Assembly: GCA_030147065.1 (NCBI GenBank)
Contig: JASLAP010000207.1
Coordinates: forward strand, 1 to 12,448
From: Pseudonocardia sp.
GTDB lineage: Bacteria > Actinomycetota > Actinomycetes > Mycobacteriales > Pseudonocardiaceae
Reading direction: 5' to 3'
DNA: 12,448 bases
Under the pieces are notes generated by a model. It saw only the letters and a list, made by a program, of their open reading frames with translations, did no database searches and was not told where the DNA came from. Numbering within the stretch: the first letter of the stretch is position 1; each line of letters opens with the position of its first letter. The position numbers and the translations under genes were made by a program. Positions 6,365 to 12,448 of this stretch are shown in pieces.

Positions 6365-7687
6365 TCAGAGTCCGAGGACGGCGCGCGCGGTGAGGAAGTA
6401 GATGACCAGGCCGGTCGCGTCGACCAGGGTGGTCACCATCGGCGCGGAGACCACGGCGGGGTCGATGCCGACCCGCTTGGCCAGTAGCGGCATGGTGGCC
6501 CCGACGGTGGCGGCCCAGGCGCAGATCGCGACCAGCGAGATCGCGACGACCGCGGCGACGGCCGGGCCGACCAGCAGCGAGGCCACCACCATCCCGACCG
6601 CGGCGAGCATCGCGCCCAGCAGCAGCCCGACCCGAACCTCGCGCCACAGCACCGCGGGCAGGTCGGAGGCGCGGACCTCGCCGACGGCGAGCGCGCGCAC
6701 CGCGGCGGTGGCGGCCTGCGCGCCGGCGTTGCCGCCGGTGCCCACCAGCAGCGGGATGAACAGGGCCAGCGCGGTCACCTCCTCCAGGGTGGCCTCGAAC
6801 ACCTGCAGGACGTTGACCGTCAGCACCGCGGCGATCAGCAGGACCAGCAGCCACACCGCCCGGGAGCGGGCCAGTTGCCCGACGCGGGTGTACATGTAGT
6901 GGCCGGGCCAGGGTGAGGCCCCGGACTGCAGGGTCGCGTCCTCGGTGTCGGCGGCCTCGATGACCTCGGCCGCGTCGTCGACGGTGAGGATGCCGACCAG
7001 CCGCCCTTCGTCGTCCACCACGAGCAGGTCGATCAGGTTGGTCTCGACCAGGAGCCGGGCGGCGTCCTCGGCGGGGTCGCCCGCGCGGACCCGGGCGATG
7101 TCCCGGTCGATCAGGTCGGCGACGGGCGTGTCGGGCGCGGAGAGCACGAGGTCGCGCAACGAGACGGCGCCGACGAGGCACCGGCCGGCGTCGACGACGG
7201 GCAGGGTGTAGACGGTCTCGGCGTCGTGGCCCTTGCGCCGCACCACGTCCAGAGCGCCCGCGGCGGTCCCGGCGGCCGGCACGGCGACGGTCTCGGGCGA
7301 CATCAGCCGCCCGACCGAGCCGTCCGGGTAGCCGAGCAGGGCCGCGGTCATCTGCCGCTGCGGCGCGCTGAGCCCGGCGAGGACCCGCTTCACCACCTTC
7401 GCGGGCGCCTCACCGAGCATGCGGGCCCGGTCGTCGGGATCCATCTCCTCGACGAGCTCGGCGAAGGCCTCGTCGCGCAGCCCGGACAGCAGTTCCTGCT
7501 GGTCGGGCGGGTCCAGCTCCTCGAACACGGCGAGCGCCCGGCCCTTGGGCAGCAGGCGGAACGGCACCCCCGCCGCGGCCGGCGCCATCCGGGCCAGCTC
7601 GTCGGCGATCAGGTGGACCGGCTGCTCGTCCAGCCAGGTCCGTATCGCCGGGATGTCCTGGCGGTCGACGAGGTCGGCGAGTCGCAT
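6365..7687 (-). CDS. mgtE: Magnesium channel/transporter MgtE
   Basis: A 440-residue Mg2+ channel of the inner membrane, intact and about the length of Thermus MgtE. Residues 1-125 form the helical MgtE N domain, rich in acidic residues. Two CBS domains follow (about 128-185 and 190-246); with the N domain they sense cytosolic Mg2+ and close the pore. A plug-helix region (about 247-272) leads to five membrane helices (about 277-297, 304-330, 353-373, 376-400, 412-436). Pore hallmarks are present: PLLVGTGGNAGAQ (312-324), and SAPMVTTLVDATGLVIYF (414-431) with the conserved Mg2+-coordinating aspartate D423. ATG at 7687 lies 25 nt after the acyl-CoA synthetase stop on the same strand, so read-through expression is likely. 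No magnesium riboswitch fits in that gap. GGGGG sits 1 nt before the ATG, a poor spacing. Confidence 0.95.
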   Translation of the reverse strand: MRLADLVDRQDIPAIRTWLDEQPVHLIADELARMAPAAAGVPFRLLPKGRALAVFEELDPPDQQELLSGLRDEAFAELVEEMDPDDRARMLGEAPAKVVKRVLAGLSAPQRQMTAALLGYPDGSVGRLMSPETVAVPAAGTAAGALDVVRRKGHDAETVYTLPVVDAGRCLVGAVSLRDLVLSAPDTPVADLIDRDIARVRAGDPAEDAARLLVETNLIDLLVVDDEGRLVGILTVDDAAEVIEAADTEDATLQSGASPWPGHYMYTRVGQLARSRAVWLLVLLIAAVLTVNVLQVFEATLEEVTALALFIPLLVGTGGNAGAQAATAAVRALAVGEVRASDLPAVLWREVRVGLLLGAMLAAVGMVVASLLVGPAVAAVVAISLVAICAWAATVGATMPLLAKRVGIDPAVVSAPMVTTLVDATGLVIYFLTARAVLGL

Positions 7688-7712
7688 ACCCCCATGATCC
7701 CGGCCACCCGGC

Positions 7713-9272
7713 TCACACCACCTGCCGGTCGCGCCCCTCCCAGTACGGCTTGCGCAGGTCCTTCTTGAGGATCTTGCCGGTGGGGTTGCGCGGCAGCTCG
7801 TCGACCACGTCGACCGACCGCGGTGCCTTGAACCCGGCCAGGTTCTCCCGGGCGTAGGTGATCAGCGCGTCCGGGTCGACCTGCTGGCCAGGGGCGGGGA
7901 CCACAACCGCCTTGGGGACCTCGCCCCAGCGGTCGTCGGGCACCCCGATCACCGCGACGTCGGCGACCGCGGGGTGCTCGGCGAGCACCCGCTCGATCTC
8001 GGCCGGGTAGATGTTCTCCCCGCCGGAGATGATCATGTCCTTGATCCGGTCGGTGACGTAGACGTAGCCGTCGGCGTCCAGGTGCCCGCCGTCGCCGGAG
8101 CGCAGCCAGCCGTCCTCGGTGACGGCCGCGGCGGTGGCGTCGGGCTTGCCCCAGTAGCCGCCCATGAGCTGCTCGGTGCGCACCCAGATCTCGCCGGGCT
8201 CACCGGTGGGCACCGGCTCGCCGGTGGCCGGGTCGCGGACCTCGATCTCGACACCGTGGATCGGGGTGCCCGCCGAGACCAGCCGGTGCGCCACGGCCGG
8301 GTCGTCGTGGTCCTCCGGGCCGAGCGAGCTGACCACACCGGTCGCCTCGGTCATGCCGTAGACCTGGTGCATCACCCCCGGGAACAGCTTCAGGCAGGCC
8401 CGCATCACCGGCAGCGGCATCGGCGATGCGCCGTAGGACAGCGACTTCAGGGCCGAGTAGTCGCGGTCGGCGGCCCCGGGCACCTGGGTCATGGCCGCCA
8501 TCAGCGCGGGCACCAGGAACGTGTGGGTGATCCGGTCGCGCTCCAGCATCTCCAGCACCGCGGCCGGGTCGGGCAGCCGCAGCATCAGGATGTGCGCGCC
8601 GGTGGCCACCGCGAGCAGTGCGTAGCTGGTGCCGCCGACATGGAACAGCGGCATCGCGACCTGCACGCGGGCCTCGGTGTCCAGCTCGAAGTCGATCATC
8701 ACGTTGCGGGCGTGCGCGAGCATCCCGCGGTGGGTCAGCATCGCGCCCTTGGGGAAACCGGTGGTCCCGGACGTGTAGAGCTGCACGAAGCAGTCCTCGG
8801 GCTGCGCCGGGTGCACCTCGGTGTCGGGCTCGTGGGCGGCGAGCCAGGCCTCGTACTCGTCGGCCTCCCCGCCCACGTGGACGACCTTCTCGACGGTGGG
8901 GATCTTGTCGCGCAGCTGCGCGACGGCCCCGGCGAACTCCGGGCCGACGAACAGGATCCTGGCCTGCGCGTCGTTGATCACGTAGACGATCTCCGGCGGG
9001 GCCAGCCGGAAGTTGACCACCGCGTTCGTGGTGCCGACCTGCGCACCGGCCAGGGTCAGCTCCAGGCAGGACGGGTGGTTGAGGTCGAGCACGGCGATCC
9101 GGTCGCCTGGCCGCAGTCCCTCCGCGCGCAGCGCGGCCGCGACCCGCCGCACCCGCTGCGCGACCTCGGCCCAGGTCCGGGTGGTGCCCTCGAAGGTCAC
9201 CGCCGGGGAGTCCGGGCGCTCGGACTCCCAGCGGGCCAGGATCGTGGTGTAGTCGGTGAGCGCAGCGGTCAT
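7713..9272 (-). CDS. Acyl-CoA synthetase (AMP-forming), FadD-like
   Basis: A 519-residue ANL-superfamily ligase that activates a carboxylic acid, probably a medium- or long-chain fatty acid, through an acyl-AMP to its CoA thioester. All core motifs are intact: P-loop YTSGTTGFPKGA (166-177), the A5 motif YGMTEATG (305-312), SGD with D394, TDRIKDMIISGGENIYPAEI (407-426) containing R409 and the hinge, and the A10 motif PTGKILKK with catalytic K500. There is no carrier-protein domain or signal peptide, so it is a stand-alone cytoplasmic enzyme. ATG at 9272 has a strong AAGGAG (9279-9284), 6 nt upstream. Fatty-acid chain length cannot be read from the sequence. Aryl or cinnamate-type substrates remain possible. 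mgtE follows 25 nt downstream on the same strand. Confidence 0.92.
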   Translation of the reverse strand: MTAALTDYTTILARWESERPDSPAVTFEGTTRTWAEVAQRVRRVAAALRAEGLRPGDRIAVLDLNHPSCLELTLAGAQVGTTNAVVNFRLAPPEIVYVINDAQARILFVGPEFAGAVAQLRDKIPTVEKVVHVGGEADEYEAWLAAHEPDTEVHPAQPEDCFVQLYTSGTTGFPKGAMLTHRGMLAHARNVMIDFELDTEARVQVAMPLFHVGGTSYALLAVATGAHILMLRLPDPAAVLEMLERDRITHTFLVPALMAAMTQVPGAADRDYSALKSLSYGASPMPLPVMRACLKLFPGVMHQVYGMTEATGVVSSLGPEDHDDPAVAHRLVSAGTPIHGVEIEVRDPATGEPVPTGEPGEIWVRTEQLMGGYWGKPDATAAAVTEDGWLRSGDGGHLDADGYVYVTDRIKDMIISGGENIYPAEIERVLAEHPAVADVAVIGVPDDRWGEVPKAVVVPAPGQQVDPDALITYARENLAGFKAPRSVDVVDELPRNPTGKILKKDLRKPYWEGRDRQVV

Positions 9273-9345
9273 CGGTGGCTCCTTCGTGGGGGCGGCGGGG
9301 GCGGACCCGGGTGGCCCGAAGGCAGCTTGGTGGGCGGCGGGGCGG

Positions 9346-9370
9346 CTGTCCAGTGTCCGGTCTGTCCGGT
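9346..9370. repeat. Short direct repeats in the acyl-CoA synthetase promoter region
   Basis: GTGTCCGGT (9353-9361) is followed directly by CTGTCCGGT (9362-9370), a 9-bp tandem repeat with one mismatch. A partial third copy, CTGTCC, lies at 9346-9351. The array is 75-100 bp upstream of the acyl-CoA synthetase start and could be a regulator-binding site. No clear -10 element is seen in the 127-bp gap. Confidence 0.3.
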
Positions 9371-9372
9371 CC

Positions 9373-9399
9373 GGGCGCGGACCGACGGCCGTCCGGCCC
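9373..9399 (-). terminator. Hairpin directly after the dioxygenase stop; candidate terminator
   Basis: GGGC and CGGAC (9373-9376, 9378-9382) pair with GTCCG and GCCC (9391-9395, 9396-9399): nine base pairs with one bulged G and an 8-nt loop. It starts right after the dioxygenase stop codon (9400-9402 on the minus strand). It has no T-tract, so it is a candidate only. Confidence 0.4.
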
Positions 9400-10269
9400 T
9401 CACATGTTCGACGAGTCCGCCGGCAGCTCGGTGGGCAGCTCGGGGGCCCCGGCGCCGGCCTTACCGGCCGGGCAGGACATGCCCACGGTGTAGGCCGTCA
9501 TGGAGAGCGAGCCGTAAGCGCAGCCGTCGACGAGCACCTCGGGCCGGTCGTCTGCCCGGCCGGCGAGCCCGGCCAGGTACAGCAGCGGCAGGAAGTGGTC
9601 GGGGGTGGGCACGGCGCGGGCGAAGTCGGCGTGGGCGTCCAGCCGGGCCGCGCCGGTGGGGTCGTCGAGCAGGACGTCCCGGGCGGCGTCGTCGAAGCGC
9701 CGGGCCCAGTCGAAGCCCTCGTCGACCATCCGCATGTCCATCCCGGGCAGGTTGTGCACGATGTTGCCGCTGGCCACGACGACCACCCCGCGCTCGCGCA
9801 GCGGGGCGAGCCGGGCGCCCAGCTCCAGGTGGTGGTCGATCGGCTTGAACGCGTTGATGCTCAGCTGGACGACCGGGACGTCGGCGGCCGGGAAGGCGTG
9901 CGTGAGCACCGACCAGGTGCCGTGGTCGATCCCCCAGGAGTCGACGTCGGCGCCCACCCAGGTCGGCCGGACCACGTCGCTGATCTCCTCGGCCAGCTCC
10001 GGCAGGCCGGGTGCGGGGTACTGCACGTCGAACAGCGGCTGCGGGAAGCCGTAGAAGTCGTGGATCGTGCGCGGGCGGGACATCGCGGTGACCGCGGTGG
10101 CGCCGATGTACCAGTGCGCGGAGACGACCAGGACCGCCCGCGGGCGCGGGACGGCGCGGCCGAAGGCGCGCCAGGCCGCGGTGTAGCGGTTGAGCTCGAG
10201 GGCGTTCATCGGGCTGCCGTGCCCGATGAACGCGGCCGGCATCACCGGGTCGGGGCTGGGTCCACTCAC
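9400..10269 (-). CDS. ygiD: Extradiol ring-cleavage dioxygenase, YgiD / 4,5-DOPA dioxygenase type (LigB fold)
   Basis: A 289-residue class III extradiol dioxygenase of the LigB family. E. coli YgiD and plant DODA relatives cleave the DOPA catechol ring; the substrate here is unproven. Conserved histidines are in place: H17 (FIGHGSPMN), H52 (VVSAHW), H172 (GNIVHNL) and H225 (PTPDHFLPLLY), the likely metal site, with H116 in WGIDHGTWSVL as the probable catalytic residue. The homologous core ends at GSLSMTAYTVG (about 253-263). A tail of some 26 residues (C266, then Gly/Ala/Pro-rich) has no counterpart in YgiD as I remember it. GTG at 10269 has GAGGAG 7 nt upstream, a good ribosome-binding site. 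The gene stands alone, with none of the usual meta-cleavage pathway genes beside it. Confidence 0.88.
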   Translation of the reverse strand: MSGPSPDPVMPAAFIGHGSPMNALELNRYTAAWRAFGRAVPRPRAVLVVSAHWYIGATAVTAMSRPRTIHDFYGFPQPLFDVQYPAPGLPELAEEISDVVRPTWVGADVDSWGIDHGTWSVLTHAFPAADVPVVQLSINAFKPIDHHLELGARLAPLRERGVVVVASGNIVHNLPGMDMRMVDEGFDWARRFDDAARDVLLDDPTGAARLDAHADFARAVPTPDHFLPLLYLAGLAGRADDRPEVLVDGCAYGSLSMTAYTVGMSCPAGKAGAGAPELPTELPADSSNM

Positions 10270-10303
10270 GTCGCCGCTCCTCCGCTCCGGGCCGTGCCCC
10301 CGC

Positions 10304-10309
10304 AGCGTA
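10304..10309 (-). promoter_or_regulatory. Candidate -10 element for the dioxygenase gene
   Basis: On the minus strand TACGCT fits the actinobacterial -10 pattern TANNNT and lies 34 nt before the GTG start, leaving room for a leader of about 28 nt containing the ribosome-binding site. No recognisable -35 is found at the proper distance. Confidence 0.3.
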
Positions 10310-10364
10310 GGACCTGTTCACCCGGACGCCGCGTCGGCGTCGGCGATCGGCCTTGTCGATGACC

Positions 10365-10370
10365 TAGAAC
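10365..10370 (+). promoter_or_regulatory. Weak candidate -10 element for the 65-residue hypothetical gene
   Basis: TAGAAC ends 6 nt before GTG 10377, the spacing expected for a leaderless transcript. The last base is C instead of T and no -35 is visible, so support is slight. Confidence 0.2.
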
Positions 10371-10376
10371 GGCGGA

Positions 10377-10574
10377 GTGTCCGTTGCTGCGGTCGACCGC
10401 GTCGCCGTCCGGGCGGCTGCCGTCGCCGACCTCTTCCGCACCGTCGAACGGCTGCTGATCGCCCAGCCGGTGGTGTCGCGGGCCGAGCACGCCGACGCCT
10501 GGGACGCCGGGTCCGACCGGCTGCTGGCCCAGGTCGCCGTGCACCTGGGGCAGGCCCGCGCCGGCTGCCCCTGA
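10377..10574 (+). CDS. Hypothetical 65-residue protein
   Basis: I do not recognise this protein. Codon third positions are almost all G or C, matching the genuine genes around it, and no larger gene overlaps it in this interval, which supports real coding. It is mostly helical in character, with a central amphipathic stretch (AVADLFRTVERLLIAQPVV, about 15-33) and a second segment (GSDRLLAQVAVHLGQAR, about 45-61). There is no signal peptide or metal motif. It diverges from the dioxygenase gene across 107 bp and precedes the mannosyltransferase by 130 bp on the same strand. GTG 10377 lacks a usable Shine-Dalgarno. The start may be leaderless, or GTG 10401 could be used instead. Confidence 0.5.
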   Translation: MSVAAVDRVAVRAAAVADLFRTVERLLIAQPVVSRAEHADAWDAGSDRLLAQVAVHLGQARAGCP

Positions 10575-10704
10575 CCGGGTCCGCCCCGCAGCCGTTGCGG
10601 ACAGCCCGGCGGCGCACCGCCCGACCGGACCTGGTGGCGGGGTGTTGGCCCGGCGTTCGCCCCGGCGTCGGGTCCGGGCCGCCCGGGTGCAGGACGGTGC
10701 GCGG

Positions 10705-11835
10705 GTGCGCATCGCGATCGTCACCGAGAGCTTCCTGCCCGTGGTCAACGGGGTCACGAACTCCGTGCTGCGGGTGGTCGAGCACCTCACCGCGGGCGGC
10801 CACGCCGTCCTGGTGATCGCCCCGGGCACCGACGGGCCGACCAGCCACGCCGGTGCCCCGGTGGTCCGGGTGCCCGCGGTGGACCTGCCGGTGGTGTCCT
10901 CGATGCCGGTCGGGGTGCCCAGCCGCCGGGTGCTCACCGCGTTGCGCGGCTTCGCGCCGGACGTGGTGCACCTGGCCGCGCCGTTCGTCGTCGGCTACCG
11001 GGGCCTGGTGGCCGCCCGCCGCCTCGGCGTCCCCACGGTCGCGGTCTTCCAGACCGACGTGGCCGGCTTCGCCGCGTCCTACGGGCTCGGGCTGACCGCG
11101 CGCGCGGCCTGGCGGTGGACCTGCCGGCTGCACGGCCAGGCCGACCGCACGCTGAGCCCGTCGAGCTGGTCGACCGCGGCGCTGCGGGCCCGCGGGGTGC
11201 CGCGGGTGCACCAGTGGGCCCGGGGCGTCGACACCGACCGGTTCACCCCCGCCCGGCGCGACCGCGACCTGCGCGCCCGGCTCGCCCCCGGCGGGGAGCT
11301 GCTGGTCGGCTACGTCGGGCGGCTGGCCCCGGAGAAGGAGGTCGAGCGCCTCGCCGCGGTGCACGACCTGCCCGGCACCCGGCTGGTCGTGGTGGGCGGC
11401 GGGCCGAGCGAGGAGCGGCTGCGCGCGGCCCTGCCCGGCGCGGCGTTCCTCGGCTTCCGCGGCGGCGACGACCTCGCCCGGCTCTACGCCTCGCTCGACG
11501 TCTTCGTGCACACCGGCCGGTCGGAGACGTTCTGCCAGGCCGTGCAGGAGGCGCTGGCGTCGGGGCTGCCGGTCGTCGCGCCGGACGCCGGCGGCCCGCG
11601 CGACCTGGTGCAGCCCGGGCGCACCGGCTACCTGGTCCCCCCGCCCGGTGCGGTGCCCGCCGCCGAGGCGGACGCGCAGCTGCGCGCCGCGGTCCGGGCG
11701 CTGACCGACCCGGAGCTGCGCGCCCGGTTCGGCGCGGCCGCCCGCCGGTCGGTGGAGCACCGCACCTGGTCCCGGGTTTGCGACGAGTTGCTCGGGCACT
11801 ACGCCGAGGTGATCGCGGTCAGCGCTGCGGCGTGA
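10705..11835 (+). CDS. mgtA: GT4 glycosyltransferase, GDP-mannose-dependent alpha-mannosyltransferase (MgtA/PimB type)
   Basis: A 376-residue retaining GT-B glycosyltransferase of family GT4. It resembles mycobacterial Rv0557 (MgtA, formerly PimB), which transfers mannose from GDP-mannose to a glucuronosyl- or phosphatidylinositol-type lipid at the cytoplasmic membrane face. The N-terminal VRIAIVTESFLPVVNGVTNS has the NGV acceptor/donor loop (15-17). Shared stretches include GFAPDVVHLAAP (82-93), VAVFQTDVAGFAASYG (112-127) and HQWARGVDTDRF (169-180). Donor-site R206 and K211 lie in GRLAPEKE, and the EX7E motif is E274/E282 in ETFCQAVQEALASGLPV. GTG at 10705 is chosen because homologues begin at this point and AGGA (10691-10694) lies 10 nt upstream. 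Starts at 10642 or 10687 add unconserved arginine-rich residues. It should not be confused with the Mg2+ ATPase also named MgtA. Confidence 0.88.
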   Translation: MRIAIVTESFLPVVNGVTNSVLRVVEHLTAGGHAVLVIAPGTDGPTSHAGAPVVRVPAVDLPVVSSMPVGVPSRRVLTALRGFAPDVVHLAAPFVVGYRGLVAARRLGVPTVAVFQTDVAGFAASYGLGLTARAAWRWTCRLHGQADRTLSPSSWSTAALRARGVPRVHQWARGVDTDRFTPARRDRDLRARLAPGGELLVGYVGRLAPEKEVERLAAVHDLPGTRLVVVGGGPSEERLRAALPGAAFLGFRGGDDLARLYASLDVFVHTGRSETFCQAVQEALASGLPVVAPDAGGPRDLVQPGRTGYLVPPPGAVPAAEADAQLRAAVRALTDPELRARFGAAARRSVEHRTWSRVCDELLGHYAEVIAVSAAA

Positions 11836-11883
11836 GATCTCGTCGGTCGCGGGCCCGCTGGGAACGCTCCCCGTGGTCCGCTG

Positions 11884-11939
11884 CCGACCCGGGCGACCGG
11901 TGCGAGGGCGCGCCGACCGGCGGGAGCGCCCGGGGTCGG
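11884..11939. terminator. Long GC-rich inverted repeat after the mannosyltransferase; candidate terminator
   Basis: CCGACCCGGGCG (11884-11895) pairs with CGCCCGGG-G-TCGG (11927-11939): twelve base pairs with one bulged G. Nested inside is a 5-bp stem (CCGGT 11897-11901 with ACCGG 11916-11920). It starts 48 nt after the mannosyltransferase stop and abuts the putative -10 of the next gene, so it could end the upstream transcript or act as a DNA site. No T-tract is present. Confidence 0.4.
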
Positions 11940-11945
11940 TAGCCT
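11940..11945 (+). promoter_or_regulatory. Candidate -10 element giving a leaderless transcript for the BtuF-like gene
   Basis: TAGCCT matches TANNNT and ends 7 nt before ATG 11953, so transcription would begin at or next to the A of the start codon. The start has no properly spaced Shine-Dalgarno (AGG is immediately adjacent), as expected for leaderless translation. No -35 consensus is seen. Confidence 0.5.
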
Positions 11946-11952
11946 GGCCAGG

Positions 11953-12448
11953 ATGCGGATCGCCTCGTTGCTGCCGGCGGCCACCGAGATCGTCACCGCG
12001 CTGGGGCTGGCCGACCGGCTGGTCGCGGTGACCTTCGAGTGCGCGGAGGCGGCGCGGGCGCGCTGCCCGGTGGTCGTCGACACGGCGATCCCGCCCGGCC
12101 TGGACCCGGCCGCGATCGACGCCTGGGTGCGCGACCGGGCCGCCCGCGACCTGCCGATGTACGAGCTGGACCGGGCCGCCCTGGCGGCCGCGGCGCCGGA
12201 CCTGGTGCTGACCCAGGACCTGTGCCGGGTGTGCGCGCTCCCGGCCGGCCCGGTCGCCGAGGCCTGCCGGGTGATCGGCATCGACGCCGAGGTGCTCTCG
12301 CTCGACCCGCACTCCCTCGACGACGTCCTCGCCGCCACCGCCGCGGTCGGCCGCGCGGCCCGGGCCGACGCCGCCGCGGACGCCCTGCTCGGTCGCCTGC
12401 GGGCCCGGCTGGACGGCGTCGGGCGGGCGGGGCCGGCCGGCCACCGCC
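11953..12448 (+). CDS. BtuF-like (cobalamin-binding / ABC substrate-binding fold) protein, signal-less, C-terminus cut by window edge
   Basis: The first 165 residues of a protein with the periplasmic-binding fold of the Fe3+-siderophore/cobalamin type (COG0614, PF01497-like). The opening MRIASLLPAATEIVTALGLA (1-20) is the family hallmark, followed by TFEC (27-30), YELDRAALAAAAPDLVLTQD (70-89), LCRVCALPAG (90-99) and LSLDPHSLDDVL (116-127). Unlike true ABC binding proteins it starts directly with the first beta strand. It has no signal peptide or lipobox, so it is presumably cytoplasmic. C91 and C94 form a CxxC, and C30 may join them. Relatives are often labelled cobalamin-binding, but the ligand is not established from sequence. 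The start is probably leaderless. No ABC permease or ATPase is visible before the window ends; they could lie beyond it. Confidence 0.83.
   Translation, partial: MRIASLLPAATEIVTALGLADRLVAVTFECAEAARARCPVVVDTAIPPGLDPAAIDAWVRDRAARDLPMYELDRAALAAAAPDLVLTQDLCRVCALPAGPVAEACRVIGIDAEVLSLDPHSLDDVLAATAAVGRAARADAAADALLGRLRARLDGVGRAGPAGHR

Noticed and set aside
7688..7712. Magnesium-sensing (M-box) riboswitch for mgtE
   Set aside because: Only 25 nt separate mgtE from the upstream stop codon, too short for an M-box.
7974..9848. A 624-residue plus-strand open frame opposite the acyl-CoA synthetase, and a similar one at 9256-10362 opposite the dioxygenase
   Set aside because: No domain signature, biased Arg/Gly/His composition, and both oppose genes with intact catalytic motifs.
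11836..11952. Cobalamin riboswitch upstream of the BtuF-like gene
   Set aside because: No B12-box-like conserved core is visible. The 117-nt gap is short for this class, and the -10 placement implies a leaderless mRNA.
10318..12444. A 708-residue open frame on the minus strand opposite the mannosyltransferase and BtuF-like genes
   Set aside because: Composition is Arg/Gly/His-rich without motifs, and it runs antisense across three plus-strand coding regions, including two with full family signatures.
1..12448. CRISPR array, tRNA or rRNA genes, insertion sequence, prophage, defence or toxin-antitoxin system
   Set aside because: No regularly spaced repeats, cloverleaf-like segments, transposase or integrase motifs, or composition islands were found on reading both strands. 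The genes seen are ordinary chromosomal families.

Overview
The window is very GC-rich and densely coding. Third codon positions are nearly all G or C, GTG starts are frequent, and intergenic gaps are short. Together with a close match to the mycobacterial-type mannosyltransferase MgtA, this points to a high-GC actinomycete. A member of the Pseudonocardiaceae such as Pseudonocardia is my guess from codon use and protein flavour, not something I could test. I see no tRNA, rRNA, CRISPR array, insertion sequence or integrase, and no stretch of more than about 175 bases without a gene. The window reads as ordinary chromosomal housekeeping and catabolic DNA.

Layout. Positions 1-2419 (minus) hold most of a GH3 beta-glucosidase with a PA14-like insertion; its C-terminus is cut by the window edge. 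Divergent from it, 2506-3200 (plus) encodes two small overlapping DUF202 membrane proteins resembling E. coli YidH and YidG, in that order. They end at a strong hairpin (3207-3241) shared with the convergent gene 3257-3703 (minus), a secreted SH3-like protein. Upstream of that on the same strand lies 3876-5447 (minus), a lipoprotein tripeptidyl-aminopeptidase-type alpha/beta hydrolase. Divergent from it is kduD (5591-6352, plus), a short-chain dehydrogenase that closely resembles the uronate-pathway enzyme. Convergent to kduD are mgtE (6365-7687, minus), a Mg2+ channel/transporter, and an acyl-CoA synthetase (7713-9272, minus) only 25 nt upstream, so the two may share a transcript. Then comes a YgiD/LigB-type extradiol dioxygenase (9400-10269, minus). 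The right end is on the plus strand: a 65-residue hypothetical (10377-10574), a GT4 mannosyltransferase of the MgtA/PimB type (10705-11835), and the first 165 residues of a BtuF-like periplasmic-binding-fold protein that lacks a signal peptide (11953-12448).

How they fit together. There is no single pathway. The beta-glucosidase, kduD, the secreted hydrolase and the acyl-CoA synthetase suit a soil saprophyte using plant sugars, peptides and fatty acids. MgtA fits a mannosylated-lipid cell envelope. I found no defence, secondary-metabolite or mobile system. The items most worth a second look are the conserved YidH-YidG pair, the signal-less BtuF-like protein with a CxxC motif and an apparently leaderless start, the orphan kduD, and several intergenic inverted repeats.
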